The position numbers and the translations under genes were made by a program. The notes under the pieces were generated by a model that saw nothing but the letters and a program-made list of their open reading frames with translations, did not search any database and was not told where the DNA came from. Below, piece after piece: positions 1 to 12,000 of a stretch of DNA of 64,000 nt. This stretch comes from Tremella fuciformis (lineage: Eukaryota; Basidiomycota; Tremellomycetes; Tremellales; Tremellaceae): contig CP136492.1 of the NCBI GenBank assembly GCA_032768795.1, positions 2,356,001 through 2,420,000 on the forward strand. The letters are read 5' to 3'. The stretch's first letter is position 1. Every line of letters begins with the position of its first letter.

Positions 1-1290
1 CCGTGTAACATTTCAAGGACAGTAGCTCAAAGATGACTCACGCGACGCGCCTCTTCGTCCGAAACACGGTTGAGCGAGGCCATCTCCGCTCGCAAGCGCG
101 TCTTGGCATTGAGCACAATCAGAAGGCAACACACGTAGACTTTGGGCGTGCAGCTTTGTCTCAGCCAGATCACCAAATGGTTAGGCAGCGACGGCTCACA
201 TGAAGAACGCGATCAAGGTAGTTTGTGGGACGGCGATGTACAGTATAAGAAAGACGACCGCCCTTTTGTCAGGTCTGCCGAGCAGCACAAGTCAGGAAGC
301 ACTGACATGATGGTGGGCGGGAGCTGCGTCTCCACTACAAGGAGCAAGAGTTTGGCAATGATCCGGTTGGTCGGCTGCCATGATCCTCGGCACCTGCTTT
401 TCCAGAGATAGTATGCGATGACGCATGTGGTGAGAAGGTCGTTGATCGATTCGCACGCGATCTGCCATAAGCACAAAGTTCGGCCAGTCGAAAGGACCGA
501 CCCAGCCAAAGACAAGGTAGGTGACGAGCTGGGGGATGGTCAGCTCAATCCCTAGTGTAGGTCGAGCGTACGTCGATCCTGTTCTGGTTTGGAGCCAGTA
601 CTTTCGCAGCGATGGCGCTGCTGGTGCTTGCCAGCCTGTGGTCAGCTGGGACCTGTGACAGGAAGAGTCATACTCACGCCAGTGCGATAGTGAGCAATGC
701 GTAAATCTTGGACTTGCCCGTCATGCGCCAAGCACGATCGGCGAAGAACATCTCCGCGTCAGCCTTGTTTCGAAAAATCGTTCCACAGACCTACCGAGAC
801 AGGGGTCCGTGCGAAAGTCTCGAGCGTGAAGAACCAAGAGAACCCTTCAAATCAGCAGGTTCTTCGACGGAAGAGGTAAGTCGCATACATCCCGCACTGT
901 TGGCATCTGAGAATACGGTGTAGTCGCCGAAGTTGAAGATGAAGAGATGCCACATGAACGCGATGATACTGCCTCTCAGCCGCATCACCTTGTCCATATG
1001 TTACGAGGAGACTCACAACAAGGAGATGGCCATGCTGAGGATGACGAGAAACCAGACGGTCCACCGCACGACACGGCGCTCTGCACCGCCATATCGGGCC
1101 CAGTAGTAGAAGAGGGTCAGGAGCACGCCGAGGAGGACGCCGTCGACGAAGAAGCTGCTGTTCAGCCGCCTGGGATGTAAAGGAAGTGAAGTGGAACGCA
1201 CCCCATCCAGTATGTCCCGAAGCCAAAGCTAGGGTGGGCATGGAGGAACTCGACGCGGTTCAGCGTTTCTTGGGTCGTGTTGGTGCCCAT
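1..1290 (-). CDS. DUF6534-like seven-helix membrane protein, 3' end outside window
   Basis: A multi-exon membrane protein gene that begins at ATG 1288-1290 (MGTNTTQETLNRVEF) and runs off the left edge. The clearest part is the C-terminal half (about 515-90), with the pattern SINDLLTTCVIAYYLWKSR, then NRIIAKLLLLVVETQLPPT, then VYVCCLLIVLNAKTRLR. This matches the order of the DUF6534 module of basidiomycete membrane proteins: helix, a short basic loop, T(N/D)..I..LL..VETQLPP, and a final helix ending in LNAKT. An intron donor (GTGAGTCA on the minus strand) lies near 40, so at least one more exon lies outside. It is the first of three tandem paralogues on the same strand. Function is unknown; the family assignment is by eye. 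Confidence 0.65.
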
Positions 1291-1741
1291 GGTGAGGAGC
1301 GATAATGTTAACAACGTTGTGCGATAGTGCACTGAGGTAACTGGATGAAGAAGTCGTGCTCACGAGAGATTATACAACCAGTCTTGAGGGTGACCGATCA
1401 CCCGGGACAGTACGACTCGGCGAGGAGATCTGTATTCATTGATGGTCGTCCTGCTGCGTGCCGTCCGTTCGGTCAAGGAGGTCACACAACCCGTCAAGGG
1501 GCAGTGTACGATCAGAAGGGACAGATGCTCAATAGACTCCGGCGCACGGCAGATACGCTCGAAATAGGACGTGCAATCGCGCTGTCCGCGCACATACGAC
1601 ACGAGACGAAGGACAGATGTGCGTCCAGGAGGGGGGCACCAGCCGGTCAGCCGATATCGGGAGCAGTGCAGTGCTGTACTGATCCGCAAGAGTGTGCATG
1701 CCATCCTGTCGATCACACGACAGACATCTCGGGAGCGTCCA
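1291..1741. other. intergenic, promoter side of the first DUF6534-like gene
   Basis: Lies between the start of the first membrane protein gene and the stop of the second. ORFs here lack coding-like third positions; I see no gene and no clear motif. Confidence 0.5.
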
Positions 1742-3413
1742 TCAAGCCTCCTCGCCCATCCTGACACGCGTCAGACGCACTTCGGACCCCGTGCTCGCCC
1801 CGTAGTCCAGGGGATCCATAGCCGCCTCGCCCGTACTGGACAGATCGTCTTCGTCCTTGTCGAGCGAGTCGCGGCGCTTCCTCTGGCCCATGGGGACCGG
1901 GTCGGCGCGGGCCATGGTGGGTGGGTGCGGGTCGCGTTCGACCTGCGTATCAGCTTGGTGGTCAGTCAGTTCAAGGAAGGGGCACGCACGTCGACGGTGG
2001 TTTCGGTTTTGACGTTGATGACGGCCGGTCCGAGGAACTTGGCCGTCTTTCCGCCAAAGGTGGTTTCGTGCTGCTCGTCAGCCTGATCCAAGGCTTTCGA
2101 GCACAGGGAAGGATGTGTGGAGTGGGACGGGACTGACCCATTTGGACGAGGCGTCCTCGAACTCTTTGCGCAGGACGTATCGGCTGTTTATCAATTGCAG
2201 GAGGGTGATGGCGTATATCTTGGACGAGCAACTGCGAGTCAGCCCGCTTCTGATGAGGTGTTGGGAGCAGGCACATCCAGAATAGGTTGAGCGAATGAGC
2301 ATCGGTAAAGCTGACGATCATGAAGCCTAGAGCGCTGACATCAGTCGATGTATGATAGACAGAGGTGGAATCGCACAAGATGGTGGGCGGAATAGCACTC
2401 TGCGCAAACAGCCTAGACGTAAGCTGTGATCATATGGAGAGAGAAAGGCGTACACGATCAGCTTGGTCAACAGCTTGTCGGTTTGCTTCCATCCCGTGCG
2501 CGAGCGGAACAAGTGGGCAGTAATGGCGGCACTGATAAGCACGTCAGAGAAAACCACCGAGGAGGTCTGGGGTATCAGCCAAACCCAAGCAGCTGAGTAA
2601 TCGACATACTCGGATGAGGTCAAAGATGTTCGTAAGGTTCTACAATGTCACTTCAGCCAGGCTTCAGACCTCGAAAATGAATGGACGCACCGCGTTGCCT
2701 TGGAGACGGACGATGACAATGCCAATCATCATAGCAGACACCATGGTCCTGCCATCAGCCTTCCCCACAGGGCCTCACGGAGAAAACTCACAGGACGCTC
2801 CCGACGACCATGAGAAATACCATCGCCAAGATCGATTGAGTTCCACCGAGCAGCCTGAAGCCTTTGAGGCAGTACCAGGCCAGCACGGGCGGCTGGACGA
2901 GTCCTTGGAACAGGGTGATATATGGGATCCCTTCTTCGTCAGCTACCTCGCATCGCCGCTAGCTGTAACGTACATTGGGTGGAGATTAGGGCCGAGAAGG
3001 TACCGAACTTGCGCACGAACACGTCGAACGCCATGGCCATCCAGCTACCACTCAGCATCTTGGCATAGGTAACGATCCGCCGACTCACAAACACGTCATA
3101 GCCGTCGTAATGAGCAGAAGCCAGGTCTGCCATCAGTGTCGATATCACACCTAAGGAAGCGGGAGGCGTGACTCACCACCAGGATATTGTTCCCTCTGGG
3201 CTCATGCGGCCTCGCGTGGACGAACCAGTGCATTGCCATCTGCAGCAGGTACCCGAGGAAAAGACAGTCCAGGAAAAGGCTGCCGGTCAATCACACGTCC
3301 ATGTGGGCGCGAGCTACTCACCCGAGGAGGAGAGGCCCCAGGCCCATACCGAGGTTCTTGCCGTACTCGTTGTACCCCGGCTGAGTACTGAGGTCGGGAG
3401 GTGTGTAGGTCAT
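1742..3413 (-). CDS. DUF6534-like seven-helix membrane protein
   Basis: Second of three tandem paralogues. ATG at 3411-3413 opens MTYTPPDLSTQPGYNEYGKN followed by LGMGLGPLLLG, where the first intron interrupts, as in DUF6534 proteins (short extracellular N terminus, then a GPLLLG-type first helix). Later exons show SLFLDCLFLGYLLQMAMHWF, a helix with QSILAMVFLMVVGSV, RVYRLL-like segments, FSDVLISAAITAHLFRSRTG followed by QTDKLLTKLIVYA, and SKIYAITLLQLINSRY. A 47-nt intron ends near 1937 before the last exon, which encodes a polar, charged tail (MGQRKRRDSLDKDEDDLSS) ending in GEEA and TGA at 1742-1744. The cytosolic tail is longer and more acidic than that of the third paralogue. Role unknown. 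Confidence 0.65.
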
Positions 3414-4065
3414 CCTGGCTGCGAATCCTGTTAACAACGGACAGACACAACTTGTCGACGAACAGAGAAGCACACAGGGAAAGTTTTTCACCGGGAGGAA
3501 AGCAAGTGGGGAGTCGTTATATGACTGAGCGGGGTGGGAAAGGGTGAGGACGGCCTTTTCCCGACGGATCACGTCTTCAATTTCTTGCTCGTTCCGTGCA
3601 CATGTCGTCCGAGGAACGGAGAACAGTCAATTAGGCCTCGACACCCCTGATGAGGAGGCACCTGGCGTCGGGCAGAGGATGGCCCTGGCGCAGAAGACTC
3701 GCCCATCAGAGATCGGTATCAATGGTTAATGAGGTGAGGGGTGGCGGCTGATTGACTTCAGCCATCCGCCTCCGTGTTCCTTCTGTACCTGACACTGAGC
3801 GATGAGACAAAAAATTAAGTGATGATGTGATGCTGGAAATACTGAATTGAGCGGTGAAGCGTGAATTGATGGTGGTGATGGTGATGGTGGAGTGATGGTG
3901 GCCGCCGGCCTGTGCGCGCGCTAAACTCTCCGTTCCGTGCCCGCGACTCTGCAAATTCACGGGCGACATCCAGCATGTCGAGCACTGGCGGATCGCGAAA
4001 GAAGGTATGCATTATCATATGGGCATTGAAGGTAGAGAGGGGTACGGAAAGTCCAGCGTGGACAA
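3414..4065. repeat. intergenic with a GGTGAT-type microsatellite
   Basis: Between the second and third membrane protein genes. Positions about 3867-3903 hold an imperfect GGTGAT/GATGGT array. A similar array in the opposite orientation (CCATCATCACCATCACCC) lies at about 5857-5893, so the third gene is bracketed by short inverted microsatellites. No gene seen. Confidence 0.6.
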
Positions 4066-5564
4066 CTAAGCATAGTCCCGCGCCAGGATCTGCTTGAGAG
4101 ACACGCCGCGCTCGTAGTCGCTCTCCGTGTCAGTATCAGTGGCCTCACGCCCCTTGGAGCCAGGTTTCTGAGCGAGAGAGGGAGTCTGAGCAAGTCGAGG
4201 GGACCCAGGGGTCTCCTGAGCAGCTTTGAGTACTCCGTCAACCTGTTCTCAGCCCATCACATGCAACTGCTAGATCCTGTTCCGCTCACATGCGTGACGG
4301 TCTCGGTGTAGACTTCGATTTGCGCCGGCACCTGCGGGGCCTGGCGCCGCGTCTTGAGCGCAAAAGTGTTGCCGCCGCGTTGCTACGCATAAGCGCCTGA
4401 GGGAGTGAAGGTAAAGGGGGGACGCACGAAAGTGGACACGTCTCCGCCGGAGCCGTATACCGCACGGAGCTTGGTCTTGGCGTTGAGCGTGGCGAGCAGG
4501 CACAGCACGTAGACTTTAGGCAGGCATCTAGGGCATTAGACATAGGCTGGCAGGCAGAAGAGGGCCCACCGAAAGAAGTACGAGTAGGAGGGCGGGGCGA
4601 CGTAGTGCACGATCAGGTAGACCACGGCGAAGATTGTAGGCGGGAGTTGCGTCTCAAGCACCAGTCTGGCTCGTCAGCCACTCGCAGAGCCGAGAGGCTG
4701 AGAGACTTGCACTAGGAGCCGTGTGATGAGCTCGTTGGTCTCTTTCCAGTCTGTGCGGGAGCGAACGAGATGCCATGCGATTGTACCGGTGGTCAAGATG
4801 TCAGAGGTGAGCTCGAGGGAAATCTGACATCAGTCCCACGGGGCTAGCAGACATCTAATACCAGACAGACTTACGAAGAACGCAGTGGTCATTGTCTCTT
4901 GCTGCTCGTCAGCTACAACCATAGCATGACTGAAGGGGGAGACCCGCCTTGTCGTTGCCCATGACAGAGAGGACCGTCGTAGCGATCGCACCGAGGAGAC
5001 TGCCCACCAAGAGGGTGATCAGCGGGACCGCAAAGAAAGGACTACGATTCGTGATCCTCCACGCGCGCTCCGCATAGAACGCCTAGAGCATCTCAGCACC
5101 TCCATCCGAAATTGTGAGAGGACCCACGGTGACTGGACCACGGGCAAGCTGGTCAAACGTATAAAAGAACGGCGACACTGGTCTCAGCTCCGAACGACCT
5201 CGAGAAAAGGGGCAACTGACGGGTGTTGGAAAAGTGCACCGAGGCGGCATAATCCCCAAACCCGTAGACGTACTGCTTCATGCCCGTCGCCAGGCTGTAT
5301 ATCGACACGCCCGTGCTGAGCAGTACTAGGTACAGCACAAGTGCGCGGATGATGCGCGGCTCGGTGGGCGCGGTGAATGTTTGGAAGGTCTGGAAGAGGT
5401 GCAGCATCGTCCCGAGCAGCAGGGCGTCGATGCCGAATCTGCGAGCGTCAGCGTCAGCCGCGTTCCTGAGACAGTTGCGGAGGTATGGCGTACCCGATGA
5501 GACTGGGGCCGAGCCAGAGAGATGGGTCGGACGCGTAGAGGTCGACGAGGGTCTGGTCGGACAT
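4066..5564 (-). CDS. DUF6534-like seven-helix membrane protein
   Basis: Third tandem paralogue. ATG 5562-5564 starts MSDQTLVDLYASDPSLWLGP followed by SLIG, interrupted at the same place as paralogue 2. Next come GIDALLLGTMLHLFQTFQTF, ALVLYLVLLSTGVSIYSLA, a helix with RITNRSPFFAVPLITLLVGS, then the DUF6534-like module: FFISLELTSDILTTGTIAWH, SRTDWKETNELITRLLV, a LETQLPPT segment, and KVYVLCLLATLNAKTKLRAV. Two short introns (minus-strand GTGCGTCC..TATGCGTAG and GTGAGCGG..GAGAACAG) split the tail. The tail segment GNTFALKTRRQAPQ..IEVYTETV aligns with TTFGGKTAKF..INVKTETTV in paralogue 2. Stop TAG at 4066-4068. Substrate or partner unknown. Confidence 0.7.
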
Positions 5565-6031
5565 CTTGCCTACTGCTCTGGTACTGAGGATAGTTCCAAG
5601 GTTGAGTATTGGAAGGGATAAGTGTGAGTCGGGTTGGGAGGTCTATCAGTACAGTATTTCGGTATTTCTGTCTTTCTGGCGGAGTTTCGCAATCAGCACG
5701 ACACAGGTCGAATCAGTACCCTATCCTGCCTCCTCGGTCAGCAGAGTTGCCTGGGAAGAGAATGACCCGCCATCCCGCGATACCACGGGCATGAGTGAAG
5801 TGGAGCAGCTGACACGGAGGAGAGGAGAGGTGCCACCTGCCACTCTCACTCCGTCACCATCATCACCATCACCCATCATTCATCATCATCAAGCCCCTTA
5901 CTGCCCTGTCACAGCCCCATCGGTCGCAATGTTCGGTCGCACAGGCCTCATCACTGGGATATGATGCATCCGGGCTGAAAGGGGTTATGGACCCCTTCCA
6001 CAGGTCCCTCAAGGAACGAGTGTCAACTACA
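5565..6031. other. intergenic
   Basis: Promoter side of the third membrane gene and 3' side of the Cin1-like gene. It holds the CAT-rich microsatellite at about 5857-5893; otherwise I see nothing. Confidence 0.5.
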
Positions 6032-9000
6032 TTACATCGGATACTCCATGCCCGCCAGGACGCGGCGGTCGTTCTCTCTCCTGGCCTCGACCGCATGTCG
6101 GGAAGCGAGGCCGATGATCCGGACCCACTCTTTTGCATCTTTGGGGTTGGCGGCACTGGCGCGTCAGCCAGCCACCATCACTCCACCCTCCACCCTCCAC
6201 TCTATCCCATGCCCGCTTCCGAGCTCGCCTCAGGGAGGCAGAGAAGAGGGAGACTCACCGCAAGGCAATCGTGTCTCCTCCGCGATGATACTCGACCTTG
6301 ACGACAAACGAATCTTCCCCTCTGGAGGCGGGGCGGACCGACAGCTCATGCAGTGGGATAGGCTGTGCGTCAGCGCTCTATCAGAACGAGATACGCAAGA
6401 AAAGCAGGAAGGGGGGGGAGGAGGAAAGGGGGGGGGGGGGGGGGATGACGCACCATGCGATAGAGGTTGCGCGAATCAATGAGCACAAGAATATCATTAC
6501 ACAACACCAGCGTCAACTTGCGGCCCGACTTGGCCTTGGTGACCGTCCCCTCTCTCAGCAGGCGACGCGGGCCCAGGTGGGCCGTCGGAGCAGTCAAGTC
6601 GAGCCTGCCTTCCCCGCCGACCCACAGGTCCTCCGAGAGGACCTTGAGCCGCTCGTACGATTCTGCCTCGCGCACGCCTTCGTTGATGCGTGCGACGATA
6701 CCCTCCACTGCGTTGAGGGCATCCTGGAGCGCGGGAAGGTCTTGGTCGGGGGCGGTGTAGTGGAGGATCTGCTTGATGAGGAGGGGATAGCGTGTGATGC
6801 GCTGCACTGAGGGGTCAGCTGAGGTGGCCTTGAAGTCTCGATGACATACTGGGGATGAGGAGGAAAGACGACAGGTCTAGTCCTCTAACAGAAGCATTCG
6901 TCTCTCTCACATGCTGCAAGTGTTGCTGCAAAGCGGGGTTGGTGCTCCGCAGAGACTGCAGCAGTCTAGCGGCCTGCGCCTGATTGACACAGTACGTCTG
7001 ACGTCAGCCTTGTCGTGACTGGATGGGACAACCCACCATGTATCCCTGCATCCTGGGCATCCACTCGCCCAGGACATCGCCCACCACATCCACATAGAGC
7101 CTGCAGGCCTTCTGGCGCTGCTCGAGCGCCGAGAAGAATCCCATATTCGACAAGAGCAGATCCTCAATATTCGCAAAGATGACCGTCAGAGCCTTCTCAT
7201 CCAGCAGCTCCAGTAGTGAGGCGTAAAAGACCTCTACGACAACTTGGAGATCGCGATTGTACGCGCCCTCCGTGGCGATGAATTCAAATATCGCTTCTTG
7301 GCGCTTACGCTCGCGGTCCCCCATACTATCGACGACTTCTCTGTCCACGAGGCTGCTCCACGTCTTGCCAAAGTCGCCGGTGGCCGTATCGCCCGCGCCC
7401 GCGGCCATGTCGGGGGATAGCGGCGTGTCGACGCGAGTGATGACTGGACCGCTGATGGCCGGGGCGGGACTGCGGCGGTCCGTCGAGGTAGAGGGAGCCA
7501 TCATCCTGCTCAAGAACCCAGTGAGGCGGCCTTGGCCTAGTTGGGGGAGACTGGACGTGGTGGGGGAGGGCGAGAGTGGAGAGGAGCCAGAAGCGCCGGT
7601 ATGCTGGGCGGAGAGGGTGGAGAGTGGACGCGAGTTGGCTCGCGGTCGATTGGGCTGAGGACCAGATGGGAGGGATCCAGAGTGAACAGGCGCAAGAGGT
7701 TGAGGCGTGGGCGGAGGGGCAGTGGCAAGTGAGGCAAGGTACTGCTCGTACCGAGTATAGGCGTCGTGCGTCTCGACGACCGGGTCGACTTCTGCACTGT
7801 TGTCCCCTTCTTCCCCTACTGCGTGTCTGGTGCTGGACTTGTGACTGCGATCCGGCACAGCCGGAGCTGTCCGTTTTGCCTTGGCACCAGGGGCAGGCGG
7901 CGCTCGTCGCCGAGAGACCCGCCGATCCGCTCTGGAAGGGATGCCAGGCGGTTCGCGCCTCAGCTGCAAACCCGCAGCAGACATCATGCGTGATCGTTCT
8001 TCTTCTCTCCGCTTCCTCTCGGCTTCTTTATCCCTATCCTCCCCAGTTGGCGCTTTCGGCTTGGGCTTGGGCGGCACGTCATTCTCAACATCAAGCTCCG
8101 TCTCCGAGTCGGAGTCAGAGTCCGAGGTCCAGAAGGACAAGATCGAGTCGCCAGAGGAAGACGAAGTGTCATCGTCACAGTCGTCTGAGAGGAGTGTGCT
8201 AGCTCTCGAACGGTTCTTGGTCGAGTCATAAGGGATTGTAGGAGAGAGGAGATCGGTGGATGGGCGAGAAGTAGGCACTGGATCTGGGGCTGAAGCGATC
8301 TGAGCTGCTGGACCTGCTGGTGAGCTGAGGAAGCTTGACGCCTCCGCTGCAGAAGCAGGAGGAGAGCCTGTCAGTACAAATGGTCAACATAGCAGAAAAG
8401 CCAAGGAGGATGGAGGTGTAGTCGGCGACGATTCGAGAGGCATCGACAGCAGGTGCATTCGTTTGTATTTTGGTTCGTTCGAGGATGGGGTTCAAGCAAA
8501 AAGAATATGACACGTCTCAGCCTGCAATCACCGTCAAGGATGTTCGACCTCAAGATCGATCATGAACGGGAGACTCACCCATCAGCTCCAAGTAGCTCGC
8601 AGGGACCAAGAAGATCGCGCCCGCCTTGACCGTCTTCCACCAATCGGAGTCGGATTGGTCGACAATGGTGAGGATGTCGTCGGCCATGAATGGCAGTTCT
8701 TCAGGGGTGGAGCCTTCGTAGGCATAGAGCGCCTTTGCCTGGACGGGGTGCAGCTCCTCGACGTAGGAATGCGGGAACCAGCCTTTCGAGCCGGTATCGA
8801 CGAGACTGCCGTACCACCATTCGCCCGCGGGATCTTTAGAGGGATGCGCTTCAATCACGAGATTCTCCTTGAACGAGAGATCGACCTCGCGCTGGCCGTC
8901 GTAGGGGTAGAGAGTGCGGACACGAAGCGCTGCTTGTCAGCCACAAACCTTGGTCTTGAGCATACGTACTCTTGGTCATGTCGAACTGATCCAGCTCGTC

Positions 9001-12000
9001 CTCGTCGTCCACCTTGACCTCGGGGACACCGCCCGCATGACCATTCGACACCGGCTCCTCTTCCTCTTTGGTGCTCTCCAGCGGAGACTCGTAGGGCGGA
9101 TGCGCAGCATCGGCCGCGAGTCCGGCATACCAATCGACGCTCTGCCTATTGGCATTCCGGGCCGGCGCTTCGTCCTCAAGCGGGGCATACTCGGCAGTGG
9201 GAGGAGCTGAGGGCATCTCCTGCGGTGGCGGGGAAGGGAAGCTTGGTACAGACTCGCGAGTGGGTGAAGGGAGAGAGGGGGCTGCATTGATATGCGCAGG
9301 AGGCGCCGCATCGCCAATGACAGCACCTGCACCGGGCGCGATGGACTTGTCGACCGTAGTGGCCTTGCGGAGTCTGGCACCACCTTGGATCGCACCGAGC
9401 AGAGCGCCCATGCCGGTCTTGGCATCCCCTCCACCAAGGTTGGCAAGGGCCGCGGCAGGAGCCTTAGGCGCGGGAGTTGCTGCGGGAGGAGCCGCAGAGC
9501 CAGGTCTGGAGGTAGTGGGTGAGCCTCCACCGCCGAGGATACCACCAAAGAGGGCAGACGCAAGTGCACCTCGCTTGTCGCGCGAGTGAGCATAGTCGTC
9601 ATCGTCCGAGTCGGACGAATCCGAGTCTTCCTTCTCTTGGATAACATCCCAGTCCTCCTCGACAGGCTTAGGTGTAGATCGCTGGGCAGGGGCGAAAGGC
9701 GGCGCCGGCGGTGCTGCCGGCGGTGCGGGGGGTGCTGGAGGCGCAGCAGGTGGCTCAGAAGGTGTAGCGGCCGGAGAGGGCGACTGAGCAGCGGCGGTAG
9801 CCTGAGGCTTGAAGAACGGATTGAAGCCGCCGGGTGAAGGGGCAGCAGCGGGAGTGGACGCAGCGCCAGGCTTGCGGAAAGGGTTGTACGAGCCGCCGCT
9901 TTCGGCTTGTGCGGGGGCCAAAGGGGCAGGAGGTGCGGGCGGGGCAGGCGGAGGCGATGAGACCGAGGGCGAGGTAGCAGGAACTGCCGAGGAGACACTG
10001 GACCTGTCGCGGCGAGCTTGAAGGATGGCTTCTTCTCGCTTGCGCTCTTCCTCCTCTTCCTTCTCCATCTGTGCCAAACGGGCTTTGCGATCCGCGATAG
10101 ACCGCTGGCGAGCTTCTTCGCGCGCGCGGAGTTCCGCCTCTTCGGGATCTTCGGTCGGAGGGGGTACAGTAGGCGGCTTCGGTGCCGAAGCAGCATTGGG
10201 TGGAGCAACGCTGGCACCGCGAGAGACAGGGACGGGAGGCGGAGCTTTGCCGCGAGAAGGAGGGGCAGGCGGAGGGGCAGCAGGCTTCTTCATCGCCGAC
10301 TTGAGGGGCGCGGCAGGCGAGGATGGGGCACTGGGCGCTTTGGGAGGCTGTGGCGCCGATTCGTCATCTTTGGTCGTGCCAGCGCCGGCGAGACGGGCTC
10401 TCCTGGCCTCCTCTCGCTTGGCCTGCTCCTGCTCGGCATTCTGAGATCGCTCCTCGGCTTCCTTCTTTTCTCTCTCCAGGCGCTCCTCGACACTGCGATC
10501 CACCGCGGGCGTCTCTTGTGCTGGCTCGACACCAAGCGCACGCAGACGATCTTGTATCCGCTTGGCCGCCTGCTCACGAATGAAGGCGGCGCGCTCTTCG
10601 GCCGTCATGTTCTTGGTCGATGGCGCAGCCGCAGCTTGAGAAGTGGGTGCAGGAGGAGCCGGAGGAGCAGGGGCGGATCGCGCAGCGGGTGGAGGTGCGG
10701 GCGGGGGTGCGCGGACATCGGGAGGGGAACGAGGTCGTTCGTAGTCTCTGTCGCGAGACCGCTCGCGAGATCGCACATAGCCATCATCATGCCTGTCTCG
10801 GTCGCGCTCGCGATCACGGTCGTACCGATCGTCCCGGTAGAATTCGCGGTCCCTCTCTCTGTCTCGTTCCCTGTCGCGACTATCCCGACGGTCATACGAA
10901 CCCCGCAGCCAATCCCGATCGCGGTCGTCTCTATCGTCACGCCCATACCTGCCATGCGTCTCGTTACGTCGATCACGTGCGCGCGTACCTGCGCGTTCGT
11001 CACGCCTCTTCTCCTCTTCGCGCTGCTGCTGTCGCCTCTCGATCTCTGGCAGCTTTTCGTGCATGAGGTAAAGGAGCTCGCGCTCGAGTTTTCTCCTCTC
11101 TTCGTCCTTTTCGGCCGTCTTGCGTCCTTTACTGACATAATCGATATCTTCCTGGATGCGGCGGACGCGGTACTTGATATCGTCCACCTCCGCCTCGAGC
11201 TCCTCGTCCTCGGCAGACTTGCGCTGGTAGTCATCGTTGGACTGGTCAAGTCGGGCAGAGGAGGACTGTAGCTGTCGCCGGAGGTCCGTGATCTCTGCTC
11301 CAGAGTCTTCGCCAGCGTAGCGCACCGACTTGCGGTCGAGATGACGCGAGGATGGTTTGTAGGTGGTCGGACGGTCGTCGTCGTGCTTGTACATGGTGGC
11401 ATCCTTGGAGGCTGCGCCGGACATGCCGAAGGCAGGCGACGAGGCGGTGGAGGAGCGGGTGGAGGATTCATGCTTGAGGAGATCACGCATGAAGTTGACG
11501 GTGGTGTCGATGTCGCGCATAGAGGCGGGGACCAGCTCTTCGGGAAGGACGTCGGGGATCTCGTTACCGTTGAGCGCTGTGTGTGAGCACGCGCCGAGCT
11601 CAGCAAAGATGAACGATTACGCACCCCGGTAGATGAGACCCATGGCGACGTGAAACTCTGGTAGATTGAGTTTGCCGCGATTATCGACGTCGGATAGGTT
11701 CCTGCGTGTCAGCTCAAGTCACAGCTGGAGGCAGAGAGAGCGGACCAGATCTTCATCAGGTCGTCCTGACCGAGTCCACTCTGCCCAAAGACCTCGCGTG
11801 CCATTTCGCCAGGAATGAAGCCGTCGCCCTTGGTGTCCCACGCTCGGAAGATCTGGTCGTAGTCTTTCTTCTCTTGCTTCGTGAGGACCCATGGTACTTT
11901 GGGCGTCTTGACGGAGGGGTTGTTGAGGAGAGACTGGAATGTCTGTGCGAGGGGCTGCTGATTGGGCGCCTGGCCGAACTGCGGCGCACCGCTAGGTGCA

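Noticed and set aside
852..1241. Minus-strand 129-codon frame over the first membrane gene
   Set aside because: It is a shifted frame of real exons; the true exons follow splice signals and give the membrane-helix pattern.
3867..3903. GGTGAT/GATGGT array considered as a regulatory element or CRISPR-like repeat
   Set aside because: Simple microsatellite with no spacers; nothing in the window looks like a CRISPR array, as expected for a fungal genome.
8976..10217. 413-codon minus-strand frame beside the Cin1-like frame
   Set aside because: Shifted reading of the same proline-rich exon; the SH3 and WH2 motifs occur only in the other frame.
10018..11271. Long plus-strand open frame of 417 codons
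   Set aside because: It is antisense to the Cin1-like proline/arginine-rich exon; low-complexity GC-rich coding sequence opens the opposite strand. Its composition (R/L/G) has no domain pattern.
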